This document shows, one piece after another, positions 18,718-32,397 of a stretch of DNA of 64,000 nt. The stretch lies in the NCBI GenBank assembly GCA_963931925.1, contig OZ007571.1, positions 63,045,589 to 63,109,588 of the forward strand. Direction: 5' to 3'. The stretch is from Onchidella celtica (Eukaryota > Mollusca > Gastropoda > Systellommatophora > Onchidiidae). A program made the position numbers and the translations under genes. Below the pieces are notes generated by a model. The model was given only the letters and a program-made list of their open reading frames with translations. It was not told the DNA's origin and ran no database searches. How positions within the stretch are numbered: the stretch's first letter is position 1; each line of letters opens with the position of its first letter.

Positions 18718-19242
18718 TGGCCGTATGCATGAACTGTGCGTAACTGGTTACACGGTGGTGTAGGCCTTACCGCGTCGGTGCAAAACGCTACGCGGTTTAC
18801 GTTGGCCTACACCAACATGTAAAAGGTTCATAACTTACATTTTCTCCGAGGACGACCTAAATCTGCTAAGCAATACGTAACAAGCTTGGGATAGAGGTGT
18901 CCGCTGGATAGATAGAAAGGACGCAACTAATATTTTATTACAACCAACGACTTCACAGGCCAAGGAAAAAAATTCATTTCTACTCACCCTCCATCTCTTA
19001 GTTTTGTTTTGATCGGCGTTGTTTTCTCGTGGCATTGATTGACCGATATAAATTCTGTGCGTGTGCAATGTCAATTTTTGTTACAGTGTAAGCGGCAACT
19101 GATGCGTTGGTAGAGGTAGGTGTAACTTTAGTCCATGCACACCAACTAAATCTGAGTTTACACCAAGGTGGCCGCACTCACTACTAAGCCTGCACCATGG
19201 TGCAACACGTGCGGATTTACGCCAAGTTCATGCATACGGCCA
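18718..19242. mobile_element. 525-bp element with terminal inverted repeats (MITE candidate)
   Basis: The left end reads TGGCCGTATGCATGAACT followed by GTGCGTAA. The right end reversed reads the same 18 bases followed by TGGCGTAA. A possible 3-bp duplication, CTG, flanks both ends. Each subterminal region is itself palindromic (GGTGTAGGCC with GGCCTACACC at about 18758-18817; GCACCATGGTGC near 19192-19203). The middle has a 79-codon minus frame (18835-19074) that I do not recognise and do not call a gene. Confidence 0.65.
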
Positions 19243-20432
19243 CTGGTGCTCCCACCCTCTTCAGATCCACCACTGGTATCAGAAAACCATGGGAAAAAAA
19301 TCTTTGCTTTGCAAAACCAGTGGCTAGTGAGAAAGTGATTTCGACTCAAAATTCGGAGTTTGAAGATTGGAAACAAATTTTCATGGTATTCAGAAAAAAA
19401 GAAACAAGCAACTCTCATTTCAATAAATATAAATTTAAAAAAGAAAAACTATTTGGGACATTGTATTATTTTTGTTTTGTGAGTGTCTTCGAAAATGACT
19501 CAGCCACGTGTATTACGAACGTGTAAAAATGTGTTCTTTCAATTTTACGTGAGTTACAGTGAAACTGTAATGTATTCATTTCAGTTCGCTAGATCATCTG
19601 GCATGTGTACCACTCTATTGTGTCCAGCCGAAACAAAACCAAATACTAATCGCTAAAATCATTGGGAGCAAATATTTGCATTAACTAAACGAATCAAAAG
19701 TCCATTATTCCAATTAATTGGATTGATTCATCGGGCCAAAAAGACTTCCCGCTGCTGTGACAGTGGTTGTCTGTGGATAAAAAGTGATGCTGTTGATGAC
19801 GTCGGTGTTGTTTCTTGTAAATTGTCATTATTGTGTCTGGAATGTTTGTTATTCAATAGAGAGGGCGTCGACACCAACATCTGCTACGACCGTGCATACA
19901 AATGGCGGATCTAAAGGGAGGTTGGACGGTGGGGGCGGGAGGGGGGGGGGTGGTGAGATTCACAATGACAGGCAGAGAAAGAGAAGAGAGGAAGAGGAGA
20001 GAAAGAGAGAGTAATGAATTGAGGCGAAAGGGGTAGGCAGGCGGCGGTGGGGTGGGGGTGGGGGAAGATGAGATAGGTGTTTTGTAAAGAGAGGAAACTG
20101 CGAATCATTCTCTTCAAACCTAATGTTATACATTAACAAAGGGTTCCATGTGGTATTATTGATAAAACTGCAGTATAATGTGCTCGAAGCATTTGCTGTT
20201 AATTTTGCACGGGATGTTCAAAAATGATTGCGTTAGGTGTTAAAGCACTTAGCTTATGTTTCCAGCAGCAACTTCTAAAGATATCTGAACTGAGAAAATG
20301 ATTGGCAACATATGATTCTCGTTGCCTTGCGAGCTAGATTTTGGGCCTTCAGGTGATTTGTGAATATTAGTGAGGAAAAAGAAATAGAAGAAACATCTAA
20401 TGAAAAACAGATATTTACACGTTGGTGTGGGA

Positions 20433-20433
<1 letters not shown>

Positions 20434-20494
<61 letters not shown>

Positions 20495-20543
20495 GACAGA
20501 CAGAGACAGACAGACAGACAGAGAGAGACAGAGAGAGAGAGAG

Positions 20544-20582
<39 letters not shown>
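20434..20582. repeat. (GA)n/(CAGA)n compound microsatellite
   Basis: GA runs on both sides of CAGACAGA-type units, ending in GGGGTGTGGGG. The 90-130-codon frames across it are low-complexity translations only. Confidence 0.97.
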
Positions 20583-20586
<4 letters not shown>

Positions 20587-22539
20587 GTGGGGAAGGAAGG
20601 AAGGACGGAACAGGATGCCTATGGCAAGTGTGCACTCAGGCTAGTAGGTTTTGCGACTGCTTTGACTCAGTGCACGAAGTCTCTCATTCCGCTACCTGAC
20701 AATTCAAAACATTTCTGTGGCCCTCGAACAAGTTAATGAAACAGGCTTGTTTCCGTCTGTCCAGTCCGCGAACGTCCCCCTTCACGTCATAGTTCACATC
20801 TCACTCTAATGCCGAGATGAAACACATTTGACTCAAGTTCGCCATCAATCTCACCCGTTATCGGCTATTCACAGTACTGGTCCCACATTATGAATCCTTG
20901 GCTTATTTCCATTTTCTATTGTTTTCTCATGAAATAATCTCACTTTACGATATATATTAATACTGTCCTCGCGATTCCAGTTTAATTTGTATAGAATATG
21001 CCCGCATAAATTTTTCCTGATTTATTTCTTATACTTGCTGGGCATGGGGTATTTATTGACGCGTGCAAATATTTGTGTCTGGGGTGCATTAGCTGTGCAA
21101 TGTGCACCAGTGCACCTACTCACCTTGAGGCGAAAGCAAAAAATACCTGAGGTATTAGACAAGCCTTGAAGACAACAGATCTAAACACCTGACACTTCCA
21201 AAGGAATCACGTTATTTCGTCACAGGTATCGCTTGCTCGGGATCCGCACTCCTGGATCAGTTCACCCTGTGCATGTACTCGTATGATGTGAGAGCAAACT
21301 GTCCCGTTAGGGAATATATTGTACTTAAACAACAGACAGCTAGGATGTAAGGAATGAAACAGTACCCCCAGACCTGGGTAGACCCAAGCATGCAAAGTTT
21401 CTTTACCGCTTTTCCGTTATGACGCCTAAAGGTGGGTAATCTGACTTAAGCACAGTAAATGACTTTAAGAAAGAATCGCCTTCAAATGCCTGTCAAGTTA
21501 TGTAAATGATTCGTTCCATGCATCTCAATAAATCTGTCACCTAATCCAAACTCGATTTACACTCCCTGCCCCCACCCTCTTTCCAAAAAAAACACCCTGC
21601 TTCCCCTTTCCTTTCCCCCCCCCCCCTTTTCTAAAAAACAAAAAAAAAATTCTGTCCCTCAGACAAACCCTAGCACTGCTCTCGTTTCAGTTCTTACAGG
21701 CAAATTGTGGCATATTTATTGTATTGTAAGACTGAGTCCACGATACAGATCTTCTCTTTCGCCCCCCCCCCCACCCCACCTGTGCATCTTACAGGCGTTC
21801 CTTCATAAGCTATCCATTCTGATATTGCCACCCTGTTAATGGATCCTGCACCAGGAGCGTTGTACAAAATTATTAACAGTTAAAGAACACAATAATAAAT
21901 AAAATAAGAATTATAGTCCAGAGGCATGCCAAGCAAAACATTCTCTGTCGGCTGGAATTTTTAAAATTGTCCACGTTTCTGATTACAGATTGGTTATTTC
22001 TTGGTTAATGGAAGTTTACAGGTTGTTGCCAACGTTCAGTTCGTGAGTGAAGCAAAGTAATTTAAAGCAGTGCATGAAAGACGAAAACAAAATCATTACA
22101 GAAACACAATTGTGAAGTTGCAGCCAAGAACCTCCGCAAATACCTACGGGTTTGGAATAAAATCATATGATGTCAAAAGCTCGAGGTCATATAAAAATTT
22201 TAAAAAATAATTCCCTTACGCTAAGGCAGGCAATGGCTGCGTAAAAAATGTAGACTGGTCTTCGACGGATAGGTGAGGAAGAAATGTGACTACGCCAAAT
22301 GTTTTGTGGTCGGATTAGGGGGTGTGGCCGTTGGGAAAAGGGCCACATGATAGAAGTTTTACTGTATACACCTGCGTGTTGCAGGAATAAGTCAAAATGT
22401 CAGGCATTCTTCACTTTCTCGACATCTGCTTGTGATGCCACTCGGGGTATCCATGAGTCGGGTGATAGAAAACAGATGGAAATATCGCGACAGTACAAAT
22501 AAAGACTGTTTTCCATTGTGAAAATATAGAACACCTCAC

Positions 22540-22625
22540 TGGCCCCATCATGGCACTGCACGCCGGTATTCTCCAAATGGCAACTCTTTTTTGCCAAATC
22601 TATATCCTGCTAAAATTCCCATTTT
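22540..22625 (-). mobile_element. Same MITE-like family, terminal fragment
   Basis: In minus-strand sense the sequence runs TTTGGCAAAAAAGAGTTGCC to GTGCAGTGCCATGATGGGGC and CAGTG. The match is weaker than for the other fragments but in the same order. Confidence 0.45.
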
Positions 22626-23529
22626 GTTTACCTGGTTATCTGCATCCTCAAGCACGCAGCCATATCTGCACCTGTATTAACCAAATTCTCAGTGCAGGTT
22701 CCTTTCGGTCTGAAGTGGTGCCATAAAACAATTCATCAATATACTTGGTCGGGAAGTATTTTTTTAAACTTTGTTTGATTCGCAATTTTTCAGCCAACGT
22801 TTACAATAATTGCATCCGCTTGTCAAGCCATAAAACTATTTAATTATTCGGCGGATATTAAACTCCACATTAGTACAAAACATAAACTGCCCAAGTTCGT
22901 CTCATCTTCAAAAACTGTTATTAAGTGAATACTGGCACTGCTCATTTTGATGACAATTTATTCAGGGTTAATTCTGTCTCTATTTCGGGCTAATTTTATC
23001 AGCCGTCCTTAATCGCGAGACTGGCACGAGTATAGAGAACGTCATCATTACCCTTAATCCAGTCCCTGGGTCATTTACTTCTTAGTCAGGACCCCGGAGG
23101 CGCCTCCCCCACCCCCACCCCCATAGGCATTCTACACTACAAAGAAAGATAATCTTCCCCCAGGGATGCAAACAGTACCCCAGTAGCAACAGTGCTATGC
23201 AGGTGCAAAAGGCGCCAGTTTTTCGGGTTCCATATTTAGCTCTCGGTAAACCAAAGTCATAAAGCCAGCCAGTGAAGAATTTGTGCATTACACACAGCAA
23301 TTTCAGCTGAAGGCCTGGAAATTCATCATTCATACTGCTGTTCAAATATACATTTATTTTACATTTTGCATTTTGCTTTTTCATCTCCCAAAGTGAACTA
23401 ATGCATTATTAATTTCAAAACAAAAACAAACAAACAAACAAAAAAATGCCTAACAACAAAGACTAAGAAATGCTTTGGAAGCAACAGCAGAAAATTCTAT
23501 GATCCGATGAAGGAACTCCTTGGTATTTT

Positions 23530-23665
23530 GAAACTGTTGGTTGGTTGGCTGAGGGGCTGGCTGGTTGGTTGGTTGGCTGGCTGTTGATTGGTTGGTTGAT
23601 TGGCTGGTTGGTTGGTTGGTTGGTTGGTTGGTTGGTTGGTTGGGCTTGCTGGCTGGTAGGTCAGT
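23530..23665. repeat. (GGTT)n microsatellite
   Basis: GGTT with GGCT and GATT variants; an uninterrupted run of about ten units near 23600-23642. Confidence 0.95.
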
Positions 23666-24949
23666 TGGTCGGTAGAATATTTCTTTACTTGTAACGGATG
23701 AACTGCCTATACTCACTTCCTTACACACACAATGACATGAACCTACCCAAGCAAGGCGAAGTAATTACTGTGATGGGAAGGAAAGGAATTAGTTCTCGAC
23801 ACGAACACGAAGTCTGAAACCTTCAGGAAAGCTGTCAAGGTGCAGTAAGGGCGGCGCCAGGAAATCAAATGTCAGTAAATGCCAGGTGATCTGTTAGCTG
23901 TTCTTAGAGATGAATAATTTATACTTAACGCGTTAAATAAAGGTCCTTCGACTCACAAACTCTTGAAAAAAACTATAAATGTTAATTGATATTCTACACA
24001 AACACAAAGGCACACACACAATCGAATACTCAGAATCAAAGATTACCAAGTCACTCTACTTCAGAGTGTCGATTTTCTCAATTCCACCTCGAAATGATGA
24101 CGATCCGGATTGCTGAAATAAGACTGCAATGTTCTACTACAGTGTGATGTCAAAGAGAACGTTTTTTGGTGTTGTTTTTTTTACGCATTCCAAAACCCCA
24201 TCATGCGTAGACTTATCATTTCAATATAATCACCACATCACTGTAGCCGTAACAGAGGACTAAAGGAAGAAGAAATGGAAAGAAAACGTACCGGGCAACT
24301 GTTTTTATCCTTCATTCTACAATTTATCGATATGAAATCTGGCGGCAAGTAAAAAGGCAAGAAATTGTTCGTGTAGGTAAGAAATTGCTGGTGCTTGGTG
24401 TAAATCGATTGTGCTTATCAGTTCAACGTCGGTACATCTGTTAGAGTGAAGAAAGAGGAGGAAGTACCCTTTGGTTATTTGAATTTAGCCCTTTAAAAAT
24501 GTAGTGAATTTATATATATAGATATAAATAAAAGTGACGCCTTTTTTTAATCGAATTCCAGCCCCCCCCCCCCCAATGCACAAACAAAACGGAGACGGCA
24601 TTTGCGCCTTGCGGTCAAATTTTTTTATTTTGAACTGAAATTTTCGGAAGGTTTCAGGACTAGAGTTAGAATCAGGTTTAATCAATTTAGCCACAATACC
24701 GCTTTCGTAGCCGAAATGGTCACAATAACCTTTTCAGTAATTGGCGACAAGTTCCGGAAGGAAATTTTACCATGAGTAATTTAGCTATATGGACCAACAG
24801 ACCCTACCAACAAATAATTAAAACTCATAGGGACGTGAGACGACATAACAACTTGACAAGGTCAGAAACCCCGTCAAATGAGTCTTAAATTCTGTGGGGT
24901 TGGACCGTGCCAACATACATTAAACACTTATCTTAAGAATGTAAAATTC

Positions 24950-25150
24950 TATGTACTATTTAATGCGTCTTCAAAAAAAAAAAATTACCTATGATTTCTA
25001 AGAAGGAAAAGTCAAAGTCTACGTAGTATATCTTCTCAAAAAATTACCGGTGGTTTACATGAAGGAAACGTAGATCTAAAAGTCCGCATAGTATTTACGT
25101 AGAATAGTTTCCCCAAAATAACCAATGGTTTCTAAGAAAGGAAAACAAAC
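24950..25150. repeat. Degenerate tandem repeat, three units of about 65-70 bp
   Basis: Each unit holds a TTACC- or TAACC-containing start, a GGTTTCTAAGAAGGAAA-like block and an ACGTAGTAT-like block. Examples start near 24984, 25045 and 25117. Non-coding. Confidence 0.55.
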
Positions 25151-25433
25151 TCCTGCCAGTGTTGTATGAAATAGCTCCACTAGATCCATGATCTCACAAA
25201 GGAAAGGAAATGCCTCATACAGAGGTAACATCTGGGGAAAAGGTGTCAAAGGGACTTTAGTTGTTCCAGAACTGTTTACCTTTCTTTTTCTGTGATTTCT
25301 TGTGCTCTTTATTTCCGCTTCCTTCTCTGCCGCCTTCTAAAACTAATTCTCTCCTCTTTCTGCCTTTTATTATTTTCTGAGTCTATATCTATAGGTTTTC
25401 GTTATTTTTTTTTATCTATAGAACTTTCGTGAC

Positions 25434-25572
<139 letters not shown>

Positions 25573-26236
25573 GTTTTCACCGTACGTTTCTCGTCCTTTC
25601 CTTCGCCATCCCTCTCCAGAAACTAGCCAGACTTTTCAATTTAATTTCTAATACAACCCCAGCCGAACTGTAACATGAAACCACTCCTTTCTGTCATATA
25701 CAGCATGTATTCAACAACAACAACAACAAAAATCCAATTCTTTTTCAAACACAAAAGCTAACAAAGTAACACACAATACAGCTTCATACACTAGGAACAT
25801 ATTATTTGAACGTTTATTTGACCTGTGTGCCAGGGAACTATTCCAGACCGGTACCTGTTCAGTCCCTTCATAGCAAAACTCCCTCAAACATCCAAGTCGA
25901 CTGAATATTATAGGATGTCTCATCACCATCGGCCCTGGGTAATTTGGAACACAATCAACTAATGACACAATCTAAAAGAGCACGGCAACGGGGATGGGTG
26001 AGAAAAAGAGAGAGAGAAAAGGAGGGGGGGGGAACATAAGAAAAAGACAATGGAAAAGAAAAGCAGCAGCAGAGGAACAATGCTAAAACAAATGGGGAAA
26101 ATTGAGCAACAGAGGAGTGAGAGATGGGGGAGGGGGCGGGGGGGGGGGCAGAGAGAGAGAGAGAGAAAGGAAGAACTTCAGATGAGCTGGATAACGAACA
26201 GTAACCATCAATACTATCATTTAATTTGACCACATT

Positions 26237-26366
<130 letters not shown>

Positions 26367-27358
26367 AAGAGAAAGAGAAGCTAAGAAGAAGAAGCATCTC
26401 ACTGAAATGAACAGTCATTAAAATGATTGGAAAGATTTTTAAAAAGCTTTGTGAGTCGAGTTTTCTGAAAGACTGAAAAGGGAAAAGATAGAATGGGTTT
26501 GGTTGTTGTTGTTATTCTTCTTGTTATGAAAAAGGTGAAAATGAGAAGTGGAGGGAGACCCTAAAATGGAAAGGACCGGCCGTGCATCATGTGCAAGGAC
26601 GGGGGGGGGGGGTGAAAAATGCTAGGGTAGAAAATGGAAATGGAAAAAGGAAGATAAATGAAAGGGAAGAAGGAAAGTGAAAGGAAGGAGGAAAATGGAA
26701 GAAAGGAAGAACTGCCCGACATTCACTAAGCTACAAATACCCAACCGATAGAGCCAGTATCTTGCCACATCAGTAGTTCTGACAGGTATAAGACTAATGG
26801 CCGTACTAAAATAGGAAACGAAGAAATAATGTGCGTGGGAGTTTTTCATCCAGGGATTCGCGCCCAGAGTACAACTTTTGTTTATTTGCCCCGAACAAAT
26901 GGCATGTGATAAACTCACATAACTCAAGACGACGCCTTTTTGAGACCGAGGGACGTGTTGAGCAATCGGACGAAAGGTGTTACCAATTCAACATCAGGTA
27001 GGAGCCCCGAGACCTCACAGTGACGCGTACATCTCAAATGTCACTATCGTGTGCTCAAACCATCCGTTACTCTCTCACCTGTCCCTCCTCTCCCCCCCCC
27101 CCCCCCAGCAAACTATCTAGGTGGCTAGAATTAGTAGAATGGAAAATAACAAGGTTAGATATACCTGGAAACCTGAAGTTGTTTTGTCCAATGAACATTG
27201 TCTTTGCTTGCGTGGCTCTGATCGCCAGCTGACACCCCCCCCCCCACACACACACACACAAAACCTCTCTCTCTCTCTCTCAATTACGCACAAACACACA
27301 AAGGGGTGGGGGGGGGGGTGGCGCGTTCTCTTATCTTTAACTAGTTGGCTTGCAGAAA

Positions 27359-27652
27359 CGACAAATACATTTTACTGTAACACTGTTCAGCTTCCGGACG
27401 ACAGAAATACACTGTACCACAAGCCTCCGAAACTTCAGAAGGAGTAAATAAATTATTTTACAGTAAGGCTGCTAAATTTCAGTAAGACACGGATACATTT
27501 CCAGCACTATAATATTGCTAAGTCTAGGGACAAAAATACATTAACTTACTGTAATACTTGCTAAACCTCAGAAACACAGGAATACATTTACTGAAACTCT
27601 GCTAAATTTTAGGTCGACAAGAAGATATTTACCGCAACACTGCTAAACATAA
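27359..27652. repeat. Degenerate tandem repeat, about 55-60-bp unit
   Basis: Around five units contain AATACATTTACTGTAACACT followed by GCTAAA and a TTCAG- or CTCAG-type block. Clear instances are near 27363, 27450, 27525 and 27573. Divergence between units is high, so the array is old. Confidence 0.55.
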
Positions 27653-29854
27653 CTGCATAATAACACTCATCGTCTTGAAAACTATACTGGTGATAAATTT
27701 CTCACTGTTTAACAACCACTCAAAGCTAAATTCTAACAAAAGATCTCTTCGAGACGACCCCAACTCTCTCTTTGTGCCAGCAAAACAACCATTGCATATT
27801 ATTCGGTAAATAAGATCCATGGATCTCTTTTCATCTGAGCCTTTGTTTCTGGCAATGCATTCTCTTTGAAGCGCAAGTGATAATCTCGTATGGCGATAAC
27901 AAAAGAGTTTTCTTTCTTTTCTTTTTAAATGAAGGAAAAAGGTCTTTCTGGTACTCTTTAACAGCTCTCTTCTCTACGGGGTATTCCATAAAGTATTTAT
28001 TTGCGCTCGAACTGAGCGATTCTCTCTCTCCTCCCTCCCCCCCCTCCCAAACCACACACACCCCGCGGACGCTTTTCATACGTTATGCTTGGTTGGTGTC
28101 AATTTGGGGTTTTTAAATTTCACGCGCATTTTTATGGACCAATTGCCTATTTCTTAAAAAACTTGATTTTCATACATATAATCCTACAATAATCTTCGTT
28201 GAAAAAAAAAAAAAAAAAGCAAATAAACCCCTGGATTATTCATTTATTAGCATGACTAAAAGGGTAGCTATGCTCCCCTTCCTGCTCTCCTCCATTACCA
28301 CACGTACCTTTTTCGTACGCTGCAAACAACTTCTTCCTCCTCTTCCACCCCACCCCCTTTCATCACACGCACTTTATGGATGCCCCGTTTTGAAGATTGT
28401 ATTTACCCCTCTCCCTCCAATCGTACGCTTTTCACATCACACTCTGCGTACTGACCTCTTCCCCGGCCCCCCTCCCAGGATACGTATTTCATGGATGCCC
28501 TCAACCCCCCCCCCCCCGGGCACCCCCCCCCCCCACCATTCAAGGCATTTCTGAGCAGATCCTTTTCCTATGGGATTGGGTAGGGATCTTATCATTCCCG
28601 TATCAAACACATCTGTGGTTCATTGATCCCAAACTTTCTGACATCTTATCTTCGCGCCGGACGCTTTTACTTTGCGTCAGAACGCCGTACAGGTACAACA
28701 CTGAAGTCACACAGAATGCTTCAAGGTGAAAACTTCTAATGGACACAAAGGGCAAGTAGTCACTGGGACCCTTGGAATTTTAACTACCGCAATTCTCATG
28801 ACAATATTTGTATGACTGACAGCTCTTAGCATAACTTACCACACACACAAAAAATTCAAAATAATAATTATAATGCAAGAAGAGAACGCCTAAAGGTAAG
28901 AATTCTTTAAAGAGAAAATGAAAAGTAGATAGTCTTTGGGGGTCTTTGGAATTGAACCATTATAATTTTTGTGTCACCACTGTCCTTAAAGATAACATTT
29001 ACTAGCACGTAAGGATGACTGTTATAAACCATATCAATACCGTTTAAATTTATAAATGGATCCAGAGATAAGCTTTGGATGGGGGCGGGAGGTTTTATTA
29101 GCATGAAGAAGCTTCCAGTGCATTCATATCGAAAATCTAAACCCCCACACCTGACCCTAACCCTAACTTTAACCCTCATCCCAATCCTAAAAACAAAAAC
29201 CAAAAAAAAAGGCAACAACATCTAATCTACAAGCAGTTTAACAGGCCAATACGACTGCCGCGTTTGCAAAGAAATGCTGACCGAAGTACAACTTACAGAA
29301 TATTCGATTCGTCCAAAATGTCCAATCGATCGTAATAACTGCCTTAAATTCAGTAATCGGCCTTTTCTATATGACGCTATTAAATTATTCTTCCTTTCTT
29401 ACATCCACACACTGATGCTTACCCGGCGTGCCCTAAAAACCACACACGAACCCATTCTGTGCTCACCAATGAATGTTTAATCTCTAAAGTGATTTACGAC
29501 CCTCTAATTTGTGATGAAAATACACCGATTTATGAAGACCTCCTGCTTGAGCCACAGGTTTTAGATTTAAGTGATGCCATTTCTTTTGCACAGATGGACA
29601 TTCAATTTATTAATACCATCAAAACGTCAACCCTCTTTGAGGAGTTCAAAATCAAAACATACCAGGGAGTGATCTGACCCAATTAGCCATTTGTAGCCCT
29701 TCAAAAAGTCCGTATTGAATATACCTTCGGCTTCAAAATGTTTTTTAAAATATCTATAAAAAATCATATTGCAAAATAGAAGATAAACTATATACTAATA
29801 GTACTTGTGAACACTTTTCTCAAAAACTTCTTAAAGGTAGGCAGATAAACACAA

Positions 29855-29886
<32 letters not shown>

Positions 29887-30390
29887 AGATGAAAAGACAC
29901 TTAAAAGTACTGGTCAAACATTTCTTCGTATTCACAAGAAAATTAGGGCTTTCATAATCTGTTTCTTATTGGCTCTACAAGAAGATTCTCCACTACAGAT
30001 TGCCATTTAGTCCAAGAGGAAGTATGTCTATTTACCTGTGGTACGACAAACCGCCTTTAAAATTATATACTGCGCGTGAGACTTGTCTGGCCTCTGACCT
30101 TGCGTTGGGATCATTCCTTGTCCAGGTTCCACTTCCCAATCTTGACCACGGACTGACCAGTGGAAACACTTAATGCAAAGTAAGAGAGACAGCCGACCAT
30201 TTCCAGCAAGCGCCTCATCAATGAAGATGCGGCTCCCCTATTGTTTGGGAGGAAATGGTTAATTACCAAATGTGAGATTATGGTTAACTCGATTTGTCCC
30301 AATGAAGGGGGGGGGGGGCTACCAGCCCGCATGGACTTCCCAGGGAGTCGAAGTGTTTGCGGCAATCATGCTCTGTGGAGAAGGACCCGT
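27653..30390. other. Intergenic with C-rich tracts
   Basis: C-rich sequence at 28290-28550 carries two inverted, diverged copies of the ATTCATAAAGTACGTA-type motif (near 28370 and 28485) and poly-C runs. A short CCCTAACCCTAAC stretch at 29156-29168 is telomere-like but only two units long. The frames at 29274-29677 are not recognisable. Confidence 0.45.
29852..29889. repeat. Short (GA)n microsatellite
   Basis: ACAAAGAGAGACAAAGAGAG followed by about 11 GA units. Confidence 0.93.
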
Positions 30391-30615
30391 GGTTTGGGGC
30401 TATTCATAAAGTACATGCGCTCCGAGGGAAGGGGGGCTTGCCCCCACCGTATGAAAAGCACACAGAGAGGGGGGGGGGGGGTTGGGGAGCGTCAGTACGC
30501 TTTTATATTATCAAAATTTTGGTGTTTTTTTTTTCTTCAGCAAAGTAAGGTGTAGAGTTGTATAAAATCATGTTTCTAATGAAACAATCAAATACTCCAT
30601 GCAAAATGCCAAAAC
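30391..30615 (+). repeat. Dispersed repeat, copy 1 of a pair with 44.4 kb
   Basis: It shares with 44445-44695, in order, a TACGTACGCTC-like start, GGGGCTTGCCCCC-ACCGTATG, GGGGAGCGTCAGTACGCTTT, TTTTTTCTTCA, and TCATGTTTCTAATGAAAC. It is interrupted by a 14-base poly-G run. Its first motif (GGGCTATTCATAAAGTACAT) also recurs, inverted, near 28370 and 28485. Confidence 0.6.
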
Positions 30616-31236
30616 AAAACAAAGAAAAAAAGTGAAGATGAATAACAATATACATGTAATATATTCAACAAATTTTAAAAATATTTTTATATATCTTCTT
30701 TACGAAAATGTAAACGAACTAGAGTGAAGAAGAGCTGATTTTGTGTAATTCTGAGGACACACGATTTCCTAGACAATGTAATGTAGTTTTCGTTATGTTT
30801 GGTTAAAAACGAGAGAAAAAGATCATTTCAGTGGTTGAAATGCATAACTTGGTAGTGTTTAAAAGACGCGTACACAGGTGTACATAATTGAAGAACTAGG
30901 GTGAGTAAGCTACTGCATGGATATGACAATGTATGGTGTGGGGGCGCTAAGATGTGTGTGTGTGCGAGTGCGACACGTTATATATATGACAGAGACCTAT
31001 GAAGAACGTGAGTAATCTTGCTATTAATGTGCACGCATGTGGTGAGTTTGGGAATGAGCAGCTTATATTCTCTACTGTCAAACACAGTGCGACGTTATTG
31101 ACTGAAATGATTTTGCTCCATCCTTCTCTTGTAATAACCACTTAATTAACGTCATTTAAATTCACAGCCCTCATTATTCCTCTCTCCTGCATTGTCTTCG
31201 TGTTATACATTTTTCCATTTTGCAATAGAAGGGTTA

Positions 31237-31346
31237 AGTTCCAAATCGTGCAGCAATCACAAAAAGCTACAATTGAGATATTGAGCAGAAACTGGTTTTC
31301 GTGCATGGTAATTGGTATAACCCTGAAATCTTCAGCTCATTAAAGC
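31237..31346 (+). repeat. Dispersed repeat, paired with 56.45 kb
   Basis: CACAAAAAGCTACAATTGAG, ATATTGAGC, TTTTCGTGCATGGT and CTGAAATCTTCAGCTC occur here and, with substitutions, in the same order at 56448-56541. Non-coding. Confidence 0.55.
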
Positions 31347-31361
31347 TTCCTCGCTCTGGTG

Positions 31362-31400
<39 letters not shown>

Positions 31401-31445
31401 TTATATAGCGCATATCCGTTTTTAAAATGCTCTATGCGCTTTACA
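31362..31445 (-). mobile_element. LINE/SINE 3' tail with (AAT)n
   Basis: On the minus strand the sequence reads TGTAAAGCGCATAGAGCATT, then GCGCTATATAAAATAATAAT continuing as about a dozen AAT triplets. A GCGCTATATAAA block followed by a short tandem repeat is a familiar 3' end of L2/CR1-related LINEs and their SINE partners. Only this tail can be recognised; the upstream part is absent or too diverged. Confidence 0.55.
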
Positions 31446-32397
31446 GAAGAAACCTGTCAACCACAGAGCAGAATGGAGCGCCGGCCATGATTTCATAACT
31501 TTGCACAGAACAGTTTACTCGCCCATCTTCATACACAAATCTGCTGTTTGTTTTTGAGTTCTGTATCTGTTCGCATTCATCTCCTCTATCCTTCTCTCGA
31601 GCCTGTCGATTTAGTTGTTGTTGTTGTTGTTTTTCACTTTGGCACCAACATTTAAATGGAATGGATGGTCTACTTTTCAAGAACACTCTTACAATACTCC
31701 TGGAAATACAATAGTCAGTTACCAAAATGTTCTTGTGTCTCCCATTGAACTCCATGCTATATTTATCAAGAAAAAACACTGAAAAGAAAACAAGCTTTTA
31801 TTTTGCCAGAGCTGAAAATTGACATTCGCATTATCTACTTAAAAGACGCCATAAAACATTCCTTCTGAAAGCAATTCGAACAGTTTCTGAGCATGAATTC
31901 TCGGTAACAAAGGCTTAGATGCTCGCTATCTTATTCAAGTGTAACGTTGCAATTTCCATGCTGATCAATAACAAAAGTCCACACACAAAAAAAAAAAAAA
32001 ACCGCAAAATTGAACTTTTTGTATCATCAGAATAAATAAATACTGAGAGATAGAGCAGAGAGAGAGAGAGAGAGAAGTGGGGGGGGGGGGAGGGAGAGAG
32101 ATACAGCAGAGCACAGACAAACCTGCAAGAGAAAGAGTGAATAGATATTATCAGAAGAAGACACTTTTCAGTGGCGTAGAGTAAGCAATCACGAAGAGGA
32201 GAAAGTAGGAGTTGAGGGAGAGGGTGAGGATGCAGACACAGGGTTGAAGGCTTACAAAACAGTCTTTATTTATCCTGCACTAGAAGTACAACTAAAATTC
32301 GGTTGACATCTATGAGGGACTCCCAAAGCGTCCATTACCCCTAATCCTTCGGCGGAGGAGTATCTCAACTTATTTCTTCTGGAGAGAACGAGCAAAT

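Larger units (their letters stand above)
19243..23529. other. Intergenic
   Basis: Apart from the GA/CAGA microsatellite and one MITE fragment (22540-22625), this holds A/T-rich sequence with poly-C and poly-G runs (19939-19951, 21616-21627, 21761-21771). No frame above about 110 codons has a recognisable fold or motif. Confidence 0.5.

Noticed and set aside
29153-29190. Interstitial telomeric repeat (CCCTAA)n
   Set aside because: Only two perfect units in degenerate surroundings; chance or microsatellite drift is enough.
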